Shown: positions 42,979 to 52,670, counted from the stretch's first letter. The stretch is 55,899 nucleotides of DNA from Aeromonas popoffii (GCF_000820025.1 NZ_CDBI01000060.1:20437-76335), one strand, 5' to 3'. Notes: generated by a model from the sequence alone, not told the origin. A program made the numbers and translations.

Positions 42979-43677
42979 CTACGCCGCCCGCATCTCCCGC
43001 ACCTGCCGGTCCATGACTCGAACCAAGTCTGACGCCTGATGAATCACCTCTTCCACTGCATGCTCTACAGCCTGCCACATCTGCACGCCGAACCGGCGAG
43101 ACACCAACTCAGTATCTGGTTCAACTCGCCCGGTACCGTGACACTTCGGGCATTCGTCGCCGAGCCGTGGCCGCATGCCGGTACCATTACAGTGCGGGCA
43201 ACGCCCTGATCGCATCATCTCAGCCACACAGTGTTCACGCGCGAGAGACAGGATCACGTTACGCTCAGCCAACAGGCGCTGGTACTCGTGATTGTTGCTG
43301 GCACGGTGCGCCCGCTTGGCCTTCTCCATCACCACCGCAGCCCGGCGGCGCTCCTTGTCATAGTGCGGGTGAGACAACACCAGTCGCTCCAGCCGCTCTG
43401 ACTGCGGGCGGCGTAATAAGATAGCCATAGCCATGCCACCGGCCTCGCTACAACCCAGGGTCTCGCTGAAATGAGCCAGCAACCCCTGAGTGGCCTCAGT
43501 GTCCAGCAGGTGATCAGCCATCAGATACTGATACCCCTGAGGATTGTTCTTGGCGGCAACCTGCAGTGCACCGATCAAGTCATCACGTCCCAGTGCGTTG
43601 AAATTGCCGGAGGATGGCTCATGGAGCGCTCCCTTCGGTGAGAAAAGGCGTAGTGCCATTTCCAATGACTTACTCAT
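42979..43677 (-). CDS. Q-like antitermination protein with zinc finger
   Basis: The 232-residue protein has two CxxCxGTG motifs (Cys160, 163, 176, 179), the zinc knuckle seen in DnaJ and in many lambdoid Q antiterminators. Its C-terminal helix (AVEHAVEEVIHQASDLVRVM) and its place after Rha and NinB, at the head of the late region, point to Q. AGGAGG precedes the ATG. Q proteins bind paused RNA polymerase at the late promoter and let it pass terminators, which fits the terminator-rich late operon. A general DnaJ-type zinc protein is the alternative. Confidence 0.68.
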   Translation of the reverse strand: MSKSLEMALRLFSPKGALHEPSSGNFNALGRDDLIGALQVAAKNNPQGYQYLMADHLLDTEATQGLLAHFSETLGCSEAGGMAMAILLRRPQSERLERLVLSHPHYDKERRRAAVVMEKAKRAHRASNNHEYQRLLAERNVILSLAREHCVAEMMRSGRCPHCNGTGMRPRLGDECPKCHGTGRVEPDTELVSRRFGVQMWQAVEHAVEEVIHQASDLVRVMDRQVREMRAA

Positions 43678-43698
43678 ATTCAGTCCTCCTCGGGAGGG

Positions 43699-44412
43699 TT
43701 AGGCAGCATGGGCTTGCAGATGGCCGGCAGCGAGAAGCTTGTGGGTCAACCATTGCTGACCTTTACCGGTGATGGTGGGAGAGAAGGCAAGACGAGTCTC
43801 GCCATTGATCTCGTAGGGCTTCTCGAGGACCTCGAAGTAACCCAGGTCGAGAAATTGTTGGAAAGGCAGGTTGTGGCGATTACCTCCCTTCATCAGGATC
43901 CGCATCTCGTGCAGAATGGTGAATATCTTCTTGGGCCCAATCCCCACTGTTTTGGCGAAATTACCGAGAAGAACGCCCTTGTCGGCACCGGCCACACGAT
44001 CGGCAAAATCGGCCTTAGGTGTTTGGATGGCGATCTGCTCTTGGGCTTGTTCAAGCTCCATGGCCAAACGACCGGCTTCAAGCAACGCTTCGGCATAGGT
44101 TCGTGGCAGTAATGGAACAAGCTGCGCTTCCAGCTCCTGCCAGCGGTCAATGATGCGAGCCCTCAGCTCGATGCTATAACCCGATACCAGGATCAAGCAC
44201 TCACGCTTGGGTAAGTGGAAGCATGGGTAGTCCTGGCCATTTTGTTTGTTCTGGTGGGTCTCCTCAAATCTGAGGTCACCCCCAGCGCCGTAAAGCTCAA
44301 GCAACATAGCCCGGATGTCGCGCATGACATTGTCATGACGTTTCCCCACGAGCTCAGCAATCTCGATGCTAGTCATGGTCAGAGAGGTGTTAGTTGTGGT
44401 GGTCAAGTTCAT
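43699..44412 (-). CDS. rha: Rha family regulator with KilAC/ANT domain
   Basis: The 237-residue protein has an N-terminal Rha domain ([21 protein letters not shown], then [14 protein letters not shown]). A linker and a C-terminal phage antirepressor KilAC domain follow ([21 protein letters not shown] to the end). Such proteins regulate phage development; Rha of phi-80-type phages interferes with growth in IHF mutants. The start overlaps the stop of the nuclease gene by four bases. Confidence 0.9.
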   Translation of the reverse strand: MNLTTTTNTSLTMTSIEIAELVGKRHDNVMRDIRAMLLELYGAGGDLRFEETHQNKQNGQDYPCFHLPKRECLILVSGYSIELRARIIDRWQELEAQLVPLLPRTYAEALLEAGRLAMELEQAQEQIAIQTPKADFADRVAGADKGVLLGNFAKTVGIGPKKIFTILHEMRILMKGGNRHNLPFQQFLDLGYFEVLEKPYEINGETRLAFSPTITGKGQQWLTHKLLAAGHLQAHAA

Positions 44413-44834
44413 GGTCGGGTCCCTGGTTGGTTATTGGTCTGTTCAAATGCCTTCAGCAGCCAGGCGCGCAGCTGGCTGGTCTTGATGTGTTCGGGGGTAA
44501 TCTCCAATACAGTCCACCCAAGCAGGGCGGCCTCGTTCATCTTGGCCCGGTCCTCCACGAACCCCCTCCCCCGGGTATGCCGGCCACCGGAGTGGATCCC
44601 GCCGTGGATCTCGACGGCGATCATCTGCTCTTCCCAGGCATAGTCGAACCGCCACTTGCGCTTGGGGTGGAACAGCAGCTCGGTGACGGGGTCTGGGAAA
44701 CCGACAAGCTGGGCCTGCACCTTGTCGTGCAGGCTGGTGACTTGTTGAGCCTTGCGCACCTGATTAGCTACGCTCCTGACCTTCGGGCTGTTACCCAGCA
44801 GCCGGGCAGCATCGAGGGCGGAAAGGTGGATCAT
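44409..44834 (-). CDS. PDDEXK-type (Vsr/DUF559-like) endonuclease
   Basis: The 141-residue protein carries a PD-(D/E)XK-like core: Asp64 in RFDYAWEEQ, Glu75 in AVEIHGG, and a conserved [20 protein letters not shown] helix with Lys98. It stands where lambdoid phages encode NinG or RusA, next to ninB, and so could be a substitute recombination or junction-resolving nuclease. Overlaps of four bases tie it to both neighbours. Confidence 0.75.
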   Translation of the reverse strand: MIHLSALDAARLLGNSPKVRSVANQVRKAQQVTSLHDKVQAQLVGFPDPVTELLFHPKRKWRFDYAWEEQMIAVEIHGGIHSGGRHTRGRGFVEDRAKMNEAALLGWTVLEITPEHIKTSQLRAWLLKAFEQTNNQPGTRP

Positions 44835-45271
44835 GCAGCCCTCCCGTAGGTGGCCACCCAGTCGAAGCCGCGGCGGGATTCATCACCGAACTGCACGTCC
44901 TGCTGGGCGCCGAAGGCTTGGGCCATCTCAATGAGGTCGCGCATCTCGCGCACGGTCATCTTGGAAGTGGACTTACCCAACACAACAAAGCCGGTACCGT
45001 CGATATTCGGTACCACGTCCTGCTGGTACAGCGCCGCGCTGAGAACGTGCTTCCATTCCTCCTTGGCGAGCTTGCGGCCGTGCCAGTTCACCTGTTCGGC
45101 GATGTCGGTCAGTACTGCCCATAACATGGCGTTCTGGGCTAGGCTCCGGATCATCTCCTTGATTTCGATGACCAGCGGCTTGTCCTGGTCAACCGGCAGG
45201 CCAGCAACCAACTGGCAAGCGCGGGATCGGATTTCAGGACTGCGGAGGAAATACTTGGGATAGGCGCTCAA
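44831..45271 (-). CDS. ninB: NinB/Orf recombination mediator
   Basis: The 146-residue protein shows the lambda Orf (NinB) pattern SLAQNAMLWAVLTDIAEQVNW and GRKLAKEEWKHVLSAAL. Orf helps load recombinase in the Red pathway in place of RecFOR. It is coupled to the nuclease downstream and to a small gene upstream by four-base overlaps. Confidence 0.9.
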   Translation of the reverse strand: MSAYPKYFLRSPEIRSRACQLVAGLPVDQDKPLVIEIKEMIRSLAQNAMLWAVLTDIAEQVNWHGRKLAKEEWKHVLSAALYQQDVVPNIDGTGFVVLGKSTSKMTVREMRDLIEMAQAFGAQQDVQFGDESRRGFDWVATYGRAA

Positions 45272-45435
45272 GCTACGCCCTCCCCGAGCAACACCAGGGA
45301 CGGCTCGACTAGCACGGGGTTGAAAGGAAATACTTCAATCAAATCAGCCAAGTTAAAATTGCGCAGGCTGCTGGATACACTGGCACAGCCGCGTGGGCGT
45401 GCTGCGGATAGATCTTGGGTATGTGGTTTGGTCAT
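45268..45435 (-). CDS. small protein upstream of ninB
   Basis: The 55-residue product overlaps the ninB start by four bases and has AAGGA before the ATG at 45435; a longer start at 45456 lacks a site. The sequence (NLADLIEVFPFNPVLVEPSL) is not recognised. It is the last gene of the recognisable phage block. Confidence 0.5.
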   Translation of the reverse strand: MTKPHTQDLSAARPRGCASVSSSLRNFNLADLIEVFPFNPVLVEPSLVLLGEGVA

Positions 45436-45724
45436 GGTCTGGGTCCTTTTGGTCATACACAGCCGGGTGGTCTAGGTCCGGCTCTGACTATGGTACCCAC
45501 TATCGATAATTTATGTCACGCACCAGCAACTACTGAGTTTTCAAGATTGTATCCCGCGACATAGCAACCTCTCGAATTAGAGCCTTTTCATTGAGATAGC
45601 TCATTAACATGAAGCCCCAATTGAGTTAGTATATCAATGCGATTACAAGGTGATAAAACTTGTAGAGAGGTTCAAGAATGTTGAGTTTAAGCTGGAAGCT
45701 TAATCGAGGAGCTATTGCGGAAAA
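45436..45724. promoter_or_regulatory. divergent junction between phage and defence genes
   Basis: No gene is visible. The base composition shifts from GC-rich to AT-rich here. It must contain promoters for ninB leftward and the NTPase gene rightward, and marks the insertion boundary of the AT-rich block. Confidence 0.4.
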
Positions 45725-48178
45725 ATGACCAAAACAATTCATAGATACTTTGATATTACAGTTTACGCATTTCTTTCATGGCTGATATTCTCTATGGCTT
45801 CGGAAATGGAAGCTGTAAAAGGTTTCATTGCCAACTGGATTAGCATATACAGTTCCACTCAAGCCTACCTTATTATTTTCATCTACTTCCTCTCCGGAAT
45901 ATTAACTAAATCCATCTTAATAAACTCAGGTGATTATAATTACCATCACACATTTCACAATGAAAGAAACTACAAACTAGAAAACGAAGATGGCATTAGT
46001 TTAGTCGGTGTTTTTGATTTAAAACTAAAGTTGAAACAAGTCATAATCAACCCACCGCTAAGGCTATCAATCATAGTGTTTTTTGCAATAATTTATTGCA
46101 CTAACGACATAGTGTTCAAAGATTACTTGTCTATTGAAATAGCCTTCTATTTTATTGGGCTAAAGACTCCTCAGTTTATTAAATCCATCAGATACAGCCT
46201 CGCAGATAAACCGCCATTGCCAGAAGACAATGAATCCTATGACATGGATACTTGGCATCAACAAGAAACAGCAATTTTAACCTTGAGTCAAGATAGATTA
46301 AATAGAGTGGAACTTGTTAAACGGTTATTTGATATCATTACATCAAATAACATCACAGACACCAGAGGCATTGCAATAATAGGTCCATTTGGAATTGGCA
46401 AGTCATCTATCATCAATATGACCTTATCTGAAGTCCAGATGACATATCACAATTTCATTCAATGTAGAATAAACAGTTGGGGAACATATAGCTCTGAAGA
46501 TCAGATACAAAAGCACCTAATTGAAAGAATTATCGATTCGCTAGGTCAAGTTACATCAACTACAAGTTTAAGTGGCCTTCCATCAAAATACATTAGCTCA
46601 TTGAAGGGAGCACAAAGCCTATGGTTAGATATATTACCATTGTTTGACAATCACTCGTCCCCAAGCTCGCAACTAACTGAGATTGATGACTTATTAGAAA
46701 AGCTTAACCTTAAAGTAATAATCATACTTGAAGATTTGGATAGAAATAAAGATGCGGAGGTCATGCTAAATAGCATAGCTCCTCTGATAGATCGGCTAAA
46801 TGACAATGGTAACTTTCGATTCATACTTAGTGTTGGAGAAACGCTAAATAACCCTAATATAATAAATCGAATTTGTAGGTATAAGGAGTATGTCAGTCTT
46901 GATCGAAGCTATGCACTAGATTCAATCAAAAAAGCCCTATATAGCACTCTTCAGAAGAAGAGATTAACCTATATAGGTCATGTAAGTCACTTTTTCTCCA
47001 CAAATAATTCTCAAGGCAGTATTGTATCCGCTCGGGATGCACTGGTAAGCTACCTAAATAACCCTAGAGAATTGAAAGTAATATTGAGGCAGGTTGAACT
47101 GGATTGGGTTAATTCATTGCATGGATATTGTGATATATTAGACCTTTTTGCGATTACCACACTAATGCATTACGAACCGAATTTAATAACATCACTACTA
47201 AATAATACCTCACATGAAGTTAGTTTTGCCAAACTTGTGGAAAGAAATAATAAACTAGAAGACAATCTAATCAATCCAAAGTCATCAGAGGCAATTGTTA
47301 ACTATTTCTTTGACACCCAAAATGAATACGCGAAACCACAGAATAGACTACAAAGTTGTAAGTATGATTTCCCAAAGCGACTCCAATTAATTTCATCCCG
47401 AAGCAGAATAAATGATAAACAAAGAGATAGTGAGCAGTCATATTTTCGCGGTCTTCTTGAACTTAATTCTCTTTGCAGGATAAGCTGTTCATCAAATGAG
47501 ATGTCCACTCTAGCAGATAAGATATACACGCTAACAGATGAACTGATTTACTATAAAGACTATGACAGATTTATTTATGATTACAAAGCGTTATATCCGA
47601 TAAACTCTTTGATTCCTAGCCTTGTTCTAATAAAAGCCTTTATGATAAACAGCAATGTAATTAAGAATGAGAAAATTACCAGTGCATACATGATAGGAAA
47701 ACTAAAAGGTTTACGTACAAAGAACCATTTCTTCGCTCAAGAAATAATAAGTGACATAATGAACCACTACTTAGACCTCTCATTAAGAACACTTCTACTA
47801 TTTTATAGGAGCCTCGAAGGAACCATAAATCCAAGATATATTACAAAGCCGGATGTAAATAAACTTATGTCGAAATTTAAGGAACAGGGGAATAGCAAGG
47901 AAAACATCAACATGTATTTGCTCAATGACACACTAGAAATCATCAAGATTATAATATCAGGAAAACCTGGCCTCAAAGAAAACTGTTATGACCTCTTTAT
48001 GGGATGGTTGATTAGTGATAAATCTACTTTCTCTAACAACCTCATCCATAAAATCAACAATTATAAAACAAGAGACCAGTTCAGCACTGAATACCGTCTT
48101 ATTCTTAACCTTAAAGATGCCATGCCTGATTTGACTAAGCCAAACGAACTTAATAAAGAAAATGAAGCAACTGTCTGA
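45725..48178 (+). CDS. membrane-anchored KAP-like P-loop NTPase (probable defence)
   Basis: The 817-residue protein has two to four membrane segments in residues 10-165. A P-loop domain follows with Walker A GPFGIGKSS near 220-228 and Walker B VIIILEDLDRN near 331-341. The EDLDR form and N-terminal membrane helices are characteristic of KAP/YobI-type NTPases. The C-terminal 400 residues are helical and unrecognised. The gene is strongly AT-rich. Related membrane NTPases occur in anti-phage islands. The next gene, an HNH nuclease, starts 14 bases downstream with its own AAGGA, so they form an operon. Confidence 0.8.
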   Translation: MTKTIHRYFDITVYAFLSWLIFSMASEMEAVKGFIANWISIYSSTQAYLIIFIYFLSGILTKSILINSGDYNYHHTFHNERNYKLENEDGISLVGVFDLKLKLKQVIINPPLRLSIIVFFAIIYCTNDIVFKDYLSIEIAFYFIGLKTPQFIKSIRYSLADKPPLPEDNESYDMDTWHQQETAILTLSQDRLNRVELVKRLFDIITSNNITDTRGIAIIGPFGIGKSSIINMTLSEVQMTYHNFIQCRINSWGTYSSEDQIQKHLIERIIDSLGQVTSTTSLSGLPSKYISSLKGAQSLWLDILPLFDNHSSPSSQLTEIDDLLEKLNLKVIIILEDLDRNKDAEVMLNSIAPLIDRLNDNGNFRFILSVGETLNNPNIINRICRYKEYVSLDRSYALDSIKKALYSTLQKKRLTYIGHVSHFFSTNNSQGSIVSARDALVSYLNNPRELKVILRQVELDWVNSLHGYCDILDLFAITTLMHYEPNLITSLLNNTSHEVSFAKLVERNNKLEDNLINPKSSEAIVNYFFDTQNEYAKPQNRLQSCKYDFPKRLQLISSRSRINDKQRDSEQSYFRGLLELNSLCRISCSSNEMSTLADKIYTLTDELIYYKDYDRFIYDYKALYPINSLIPSLVLIKAFMINSNVIKNEKITSAYMIGKLKGLRTKNHFFAQEIISDIMNHYLDLSLRTLLLFYRSLEGTINPRYITKPDVNKLMSKFKEQGNSKENINMYLLNDTLEIIKIIISGKPGLKENCYDLFMGWLISDKSTFSNNLIHKINNYKTRDQFSTEYRLILNLKDAMPDLTKPNELNKENEATV

Positions 48179-48192
48179 TACAAGGATAAACG

Positions 48193-49137
48193 ATGGCATT
48201 CTGGTGGGTAAACCATAAGCAAACGTACGGTGCAGAAGTAGGGGGCGGCTACATCTGGTCGCCCAAGGCGAACCGCAACGGCTCAAAGAATCAGACCTAT
48301 ATCAACCTCACGCTGACCCGGCCGGGAGACATTGTCATCTCTTACGCCAGCGGGCTTATCAAAGCCATTGGTCTGGTTTCAGCACCTTGCAGTGAGCAAT
48401 CCAAACCCTCTGAGTTTGGTAGCGCCGGCGATGCTTGGTCTGATGCTGGTTGGGAGGTTCTCATCGACTGGGAGGTGCTCGCAAAGCCAATCCGACCGAA
48501 GGACCACCTGGAGTTGATAGCTCCCCTGCTCCCCTCGAAGAACTCACCATTACAGCCCAACCTGAACGGTAACCAGGGCTGTTACCTTGCGGGCATCAGC
48601 GACGAGCTCGGCAACCTGGTGCTTTCATTGGCCAACCGCGTGAACCCGTTCTTTACTGACGCTGTCGAGCAACACCAGGCCGAACTCGAAGGCGATGCCA
48701 TTGAGGCGGACATCAAGGCCTCGGCCCTTGAGAGCACAGAGAAGCTACAACTCGTCAAATCCCGCCGTGGCCAGGGCCTCTTCCGTAGTCGGCTCGAGCA
48801 GTTAGAGCCCGCCTGCCGGGTCACCGGCGTCACCAACAAGGCCCTGCTGATTGCCAGCCACATCAAGCCATGGAGTGAGTGCGATAACGCTGAACGTCTG
48901 GATGGGAACAACGGCCTTCTGCTCTCCCCCCACATCGACAAGCTGTTCGACCGTGGCTGGATTACCTTCACTGACGCCGGCGACCTGCTTTGTGCAGAGC
49001 CCTGCATCGAGCATATCCTGCAGCAGTGGGGTATTGTGCTGCCCAAGAACGTCGGCTCGTTCGACCACAAACAGACTGAGTTCCTCGCCTATCATCGTGA
49101 TGAGATTTTCAAAGCCGAGTGCATCGCGTCTGCCTGA
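48193..49137 (+). CDS. HNH endonuclease with N-terminal PUA/EVE-like domain
   Basis: The 314-residue protein starts with an EVE/PUA-like fold pattern (FWWVNHKQTYGAEVGGGYIW, then PGDIVISYASGLIKAIG), a fold often used to read modified bases. The C-terminal HNH nuclease has His223 (SHIKPW), Asn239-Asn240 (DGNNGL) and His247 (SPHIDKLFD). Such fusions behave like modification-dependent restriction enzymes. Unlike the NTPase gene in front of it, this gene is GC-rich, so the pair has mixed ancestry. The EVE call is by pattern only. Confidence 0.85.
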   Translation: MAFWWVNHKQTYGAEVGGGYIWSPKANRNGSKNQTYINLTLTRPGDIVISYASGLIKAIGLVSAPCSEQSKPSEFGSAGDAWSDAGWEVLIDWEVLAKPIRPKDHLELIAPLLPSKNSPLQPNLNGNQGCYLAGISDELGNLVLSLANRVNPFFTDAVEQHQAELEGDAIEADIKASALESTEKLQLVKSRRGQGLFRSRLEQLEPACRVTGVTNKALLIASHIKPWSECDNAERLDGNNGLLLSPHIDKLFDRGWITFTDAGDLLCAEPCIEHILQQWGIVLPKNVGSFDHKQTEFLAYHRDEIFKAECIASA

Positions 49138-49503
49138 CACCTCTAATCATGAGCGGGTACTTCTCCCCGCTCAATGCTACTCCATAGCAAACCTTGAGAG
49201 CCGTGACCCTCTCCTAGTTCAGCGCGATAACTTCGCTGTAGATTTATTTTTGGATGTTCTTTGGACTATTACTCTTCCACTCACCCTGATTGATGACCAG
49301 GATATTTTGGGGTGGTTAATCCCAATGCACGTATAAACTCATCCAATGAAAGCTTGGGCGTCAATCATTAGCACTCAGTGCATTATTAATTTTAGTCGCC
49401 CCCCCAAATGGATAGTTGCATATTAAAACCAATTGAAAAGACTATCTTTTTGAGACCTATTAAATAATATACATATTTTCATCAATACAGGGTTAATGAA
49501 AAA
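49138..49503. other. non-coding stretch after the HNH gene
   Basis: About 365 bases with no convincing gene and falling GC content. No clear terminator was seen after the HNH gene. Confidence 0.35.
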
Positions 49504-50127
49504 ATGGATTCTTCATCTCGAAACGAAAATCAAAGTAAAAACTTGTATAGTAATATAGCTTCAACAATTGCATTAGTTACATCTATCTTGACGGTTATCT
49601 TCTCATGGCAGCAAAATAATATAACAAAAGAACATAATAGGTTGAGTGTAAGGCCAATTCTTCAACTTACACCAATGGCCGAAGGTGATGGTAAACTTAA
49701 TGGGTTATATTTATCTAATGTGGGCTTTGGCCCGGCCATTATAAAAGGATTTGAAGTTAGAACTGGAAATTATAGTGCATCAGGATTTGAGTCTGATCAA
49801 TGGGACTTAGTACTAGGTGCTGCAGACTTAAAAGCTGATTGTTTCGCTACAGGTTGGCCAAAAGAAAACTCGACCGTAAAAGTGGATGATGAGACTCCAT
49901 TACTTTCCATAACTAATAGTGACAAGAGAGATAGGTGTATACCAGAAATGATTGGGCTGGTCGGCGGGGATGAGATAAGTGTTATTATTACTTATGAATC
50001 AATATATGGTGATACATATGTTGAGCGTGCTTCTGCTTCAATTAAATCTGATACTATCATGAAAGCATATTCAGAATACAAGAAGTATGCTCACCAAATG
50101 AGGCAGTTAGAAAAACTAGTACAATAA
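49504..50127 (+). CDS. AT-rich protein with one membrane anchor
   Basis: The 207-residue protein has a membrane helix at about residues 18-37 (IASTIALVTSILTVIFSW). A beta-rich soluble domain follows (LYLSNVGFGPAIIKGFEVRT; DEISVIITYESIYGDTYVE). It lies alone between the HNH gene and the insertion sequence. I do not recognise it. Its composition matches other accessory genes here. Confidence 0.65.
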   Translation: MDSSSRNENQSKNLYSNIASTIALVTSILTVIFSWQQNNITKEHNRLSVRPILQLTPMAEGDGKLNGLYLSNVGFGPAIIKGFEVRTGNYSASGFESDQWDLVLGAADLKADCFATGWPKENSTVKVDDETPLLSITNSDKRDRCIPEMIGLVGGDEISVIITYESIYGDTYVERASASIKSDTIMKAYSEYKKYAHQMRQLEKLVQ

Positions 50128-50226
50128 GCACATAAAAATATGGAGTCAGAAAACTGCTTGCTGGCAAGCATGTAAGGATACATAAAAACTGGTGCCGCCA
50201 CACTGCGGTACAAAATGTACAGATTT

Positions 50227-50235
50227 AGTAATCAG
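50227..50235 (+). repeat. target site duplication, left copy
   Basis: AGTAATCAG directly before the left inverted repeat of the IS; the identical 9 bases occur at 51298-51306. Confidence 0.95.
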
Positions 50236-51297
50236 GGCGTTGTTGCCGAAATCAGACAGCAAGTCATGATTTCCCCAGCCCCAGGTGACCGTTACACTCG
50301 GGACTTTCTGACAGGCAGACCAAGTGTGTTCAGTTTGTTGATTGCACCAACATACGCCATTACTTCCCCTACCTGACCGTTGTAGGTCCGCAGACTGATT
50401 TTGCCCATCATTAACTGCTTGAACCGATACATCGCCGTCTCTGCCAGCGAGCGACGGTGATACCCCGATATCTTCTTCCAGTGCGCCAGCCCTTCCTTGC
50501 GCATCACCAGCACGGCCTCATTTCTTGGGTGCCCCTTTTTCCAGAGTCCCGCGTTCTTGCGAGGCGGGATACAGGCTGTTGCCCCTTTGCGCGAGATAAG
50601 CTGATGGCTGGCTTTGTTGTCGTAGGCGCCATCCGCATAAACACGGCCCAGCTTGCGCCGCAGTGGATTGAGTAAGGTTGGCAGCACCTCGGCATCATGG
50701 ACATTCTCCAATGACACTTCTGCTGCCACGATATCGTGGGTTGCTGGGTCCACCGCCAGATGCAGCTTGCGCCACACTCGCCGTCTTTCGGCACCGTGTT
50801 TTCTGACCTTCCACTCGCCTTCACCAAACACCTTGAGGCCAGTCGAGTCGATAACCAGGTCGGTGATACGTCCCTTGGCGGGCTGTCGATAGGCCACCGT
50901 CACCGTGCGGGCCCGCTTGCTTACGCAGCTATAGTCCGGTGCGCACAGCGGCACATTCATCAACTCGAACAGGGAGTCGAGTAGCCCCTGAGTTGCGCGA
51001 AGCGTGAGGCTGAAAATCCCCTTGAGCATCAGGAAGGTAGAGATGGTCTGGTCTGTGTAGAGCTGGCAGCGGCCTCGCCGTCCGTGATGGTCGTGGTGGA
51101 ACCAGTTGTTCATGGCCTCGGAATCAACCCAGAAGGTGAGGGAACCACGGTTAATCAAAGACTGGTTGTATTGAGGCCAGTTGGTGATGGGGTGAAGCGA
51201 CGTGCTCATGATGCAGACTTGAAGAGGATGGTGGTGATCAGATCACCGAGTCCTCAGTTAGTTCCATTCAAGCTGCATCGATTTGGGCAACAACGCC
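50236..51297 (-). mobile_element. IS5-family (IS903-type) insertion sequence, complete
   Basis: The element is 1062 bases long. Its 18-base terminal repeats (GGCGTTGTTGCCGAAATC left; the right end read inward is GGCGTTGTTGCCCAAATC) differ at one base. Nine-base target duplications flank it exactly. Both are features of IS903-group elements, and their perfection indicates a recent insertion. Confidence 0.95.
50292..51209 (-). CDS. IS5-family transposase
   Basis: The 305-residue DDE transposase has Asp in DLVIDSTGLKV, Asp in YADGAYD and Glu in the HRRSLAETAMYRFK helix, the pattern of the IS903 group. It fills most of the element and looks intact. Confidence 0.95.
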   Translation of the reverse strand: MSTSLHPITNWPQYNQSLINRGSLTFWVDSEAMNNWFHHDHHGRRGRCQLYTDQTISTFLMLKGIFSLTLRATQGLLDSLFELMNVPLCAPDYSCVSKRARTVTVAYRQPAKGRITDLVIDSTGLKVFGEGEWKVRKHGAERRRVWRKLHLAVDPATHDIVAAEVSLENVHDAEVLPTLLNPLRRKLGRVYADGAYDNKASHQLISRKGATACIPPRKNAGLWKKGHPRNEAVLVMRKEGLAHWKKISGYHRRSLAETAMYRFKQLMMGKISLRTYNGQVGEVMAYVGAINKLNTLGLPVRKSRV

Positions 51298-51306
51298 AGT
51301 AATCAG
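51298..51306 (+). repeat. target site duplication, right copy
   Basis: AGTAATCAG, identical to the left copy. It contains the stop codon of the minus-strand gene that follows, so that gene remained intact. Confidence 0.95.
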
Positions 51307-51644
51307 TGGGCACCGGCCCCAGACCGGTGTCTTCTCCCCCAAGTAATACTCACTCCCTGACGAGCCCTCTCAGCCAGCACCTGCTGCAGCTCCCTAGCCA
51401 CAGCATCGGCCTGTGATGATCGATCCCACGCTTCTGCCATCATTTCACAGGCACTCATCGATACGCGGGATCCATACTGAGATACCGTGACAACAGGCGC
51501 AGCCTTGAGGATTCCAGCCCGCACTTCCGCCGGCCGGAGAGCACACTGCTGTTCTCCTCCCTTCCCTGCTTCCCCCCACAAAATCTGTGATCCCCTTCGG
51601 ACTAACGTCTCATTTTGCTCAACGTTCAGACCCATATAAGTCAT
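51303..51644 (-). CDS. unknown protein beside the IS (phage-like)
   Basis: The 113-residue product has AGGA eight bases before the ATG at 51644. It contains VTVSQYGSRVSMSACEMMAEAW and an Arg/Gln-rich end. Its GC content and minus orientation match the prophage rather than the AT-rich inserts. It may be a leftover early phage gene. Its stop lies within the IS target duplication. Confidence 0.5.
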   Translation of the reverse strand: MTYMGLNVEQNETLVRRGSQILWGEAGKGGEQQCALRPAEVRAGILKAAPVVTVSQYGSRVSMSACEMMAEAWDRSSQADAVARELQQVLAERARQGVSITWGRRHRSGAGAH

Positions 51645-52157
51645 CTTTACATCCTGTTCAATACGCGGAATGTCAATCAAAAATGCAGCTATGTTCGAAG
51701 TGCTGCGGGGCTATTACTAACCCCAAATTTTCTGAGCATATCATCCGTTATCTCTTCCGGTGAAACCTAGCCACCCGGTTTAGCTACGGGAGTGAAGGAG
51801 ATATGACGGAATAAGAAGCGACAACCCGGTGTTGAAGCTATTAACTCTTTCTTGGTGAAAAAATCGGCTTCTGCAAGCTATATTGCGATTAACTTCGATA
51901 GCCATTTATTAAATACCAAATGATAAAATCAAATCCTCCTTGTTAATAAAACTCTAATCTCATCACGAACAGTACATATTCACTCTTAATATTTCACGAA
52001 GCTGAACCGGAGCTTAATCGGTGATTGAATACCCCTCCTTTTGTTCTAACATTTTACTAAACAAAGACAAATTATCTATTGATATCATAAACAATAAATT
52101 GCTATTCTGGTTACCGAACGAATCCACACGTTGCCAATTATATTTAAGTGAGAAAAA
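51645..52157. other. non-coding stretch
   Basis: About 500 bases, mostly AT-rich, without a credible gene. Composition changes near 51850, suggesting a junction between different segments. Confidence 0.35.
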
Positions 52158-52541
52158 ATGAAAGAATCTGCGATAGCTTTGGGACTGATTTCTTGCGTCG
52201 GTCTATCAGGCTGCGCTGGTATCATTAATGGTACCAGTGACAATATCACAGTCCGCTCAGCAAACCCTGATGCCACCTTGTATGTTGATGGAATGAGCAT
52301 GGGTAAAGATACTGTTATGTTTTCACAGAAACGCGGTAATAAAACGATTCTAGAAGCAAAAGCACCGAATTGCTCAACCGGTGTTTCTCACACTGATTGG
52401 AAATTTGATGGAACAAGTTTGCTAGGTATCTTTATTGATTTTGGGATCTTCTCTATTCCAATTGACTTCGCTACCGGTGGTGCAATGGCTCCAGAGCAGA
52501 CAATATACACTGTAAACCCAATTTGTTCAGCGAATTCATAG
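52158..52541 (+). CDS. small lipoprotein, PEGA-like
   Basis: The 127-residue protein has a signal peptide with lipobox LSGC (Cys19) and a PEGA-like strand pattern (NPDATLYVDGMSMGKDTV). A hydrophobic stretch near 95-110 follows. It is probably an outer membrane lipoprotein of unknown role. The gene is AT-rich and isolated. Confidence 0.7.
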   Translation: MKESAIALGLISCVGLSGCAGIINGTSDNITVRSANPDATLYVDGMSMGKDTVMFSQKRGNKTILEAKAPNCSTGVSHTDWKFDGTSLLGIFIDFGIFSIPIDFATGGAMAPEQTIYTVNPICSANS

Positions 52542-52670
52542 TAAATGGTAAGTATTGCGATCAAACATATTTATTAATGAATGCTGTTCTATCGCAAAGA
52601 AGCGTTAAACATGATCCCATAAATATATTGGTTACTCTCTAGCACCCATTGGAATTTAATACGGTATCTT

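Larger units (their letters stand above)
5690..45456. mobile_element. prophage of short-tailed phage type; right boundary not resolved
   Basis: The region holds terminase, P22-like portal, scaffold, capsid, adaptor, tail fibre, internal virion, lysis, Q-like, Rha and NinB genes. These add up to a complete late module with part of a nin-type region. No integrase, repressor or replication gene is visible. Genes right of ninB look like later insertions, so the stated end is only where recognisable phage genes stop. One further phage-like minus-strand gene at 51303-51644 suggests the prophage once extended past the inserts. Confidence 0.85.
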
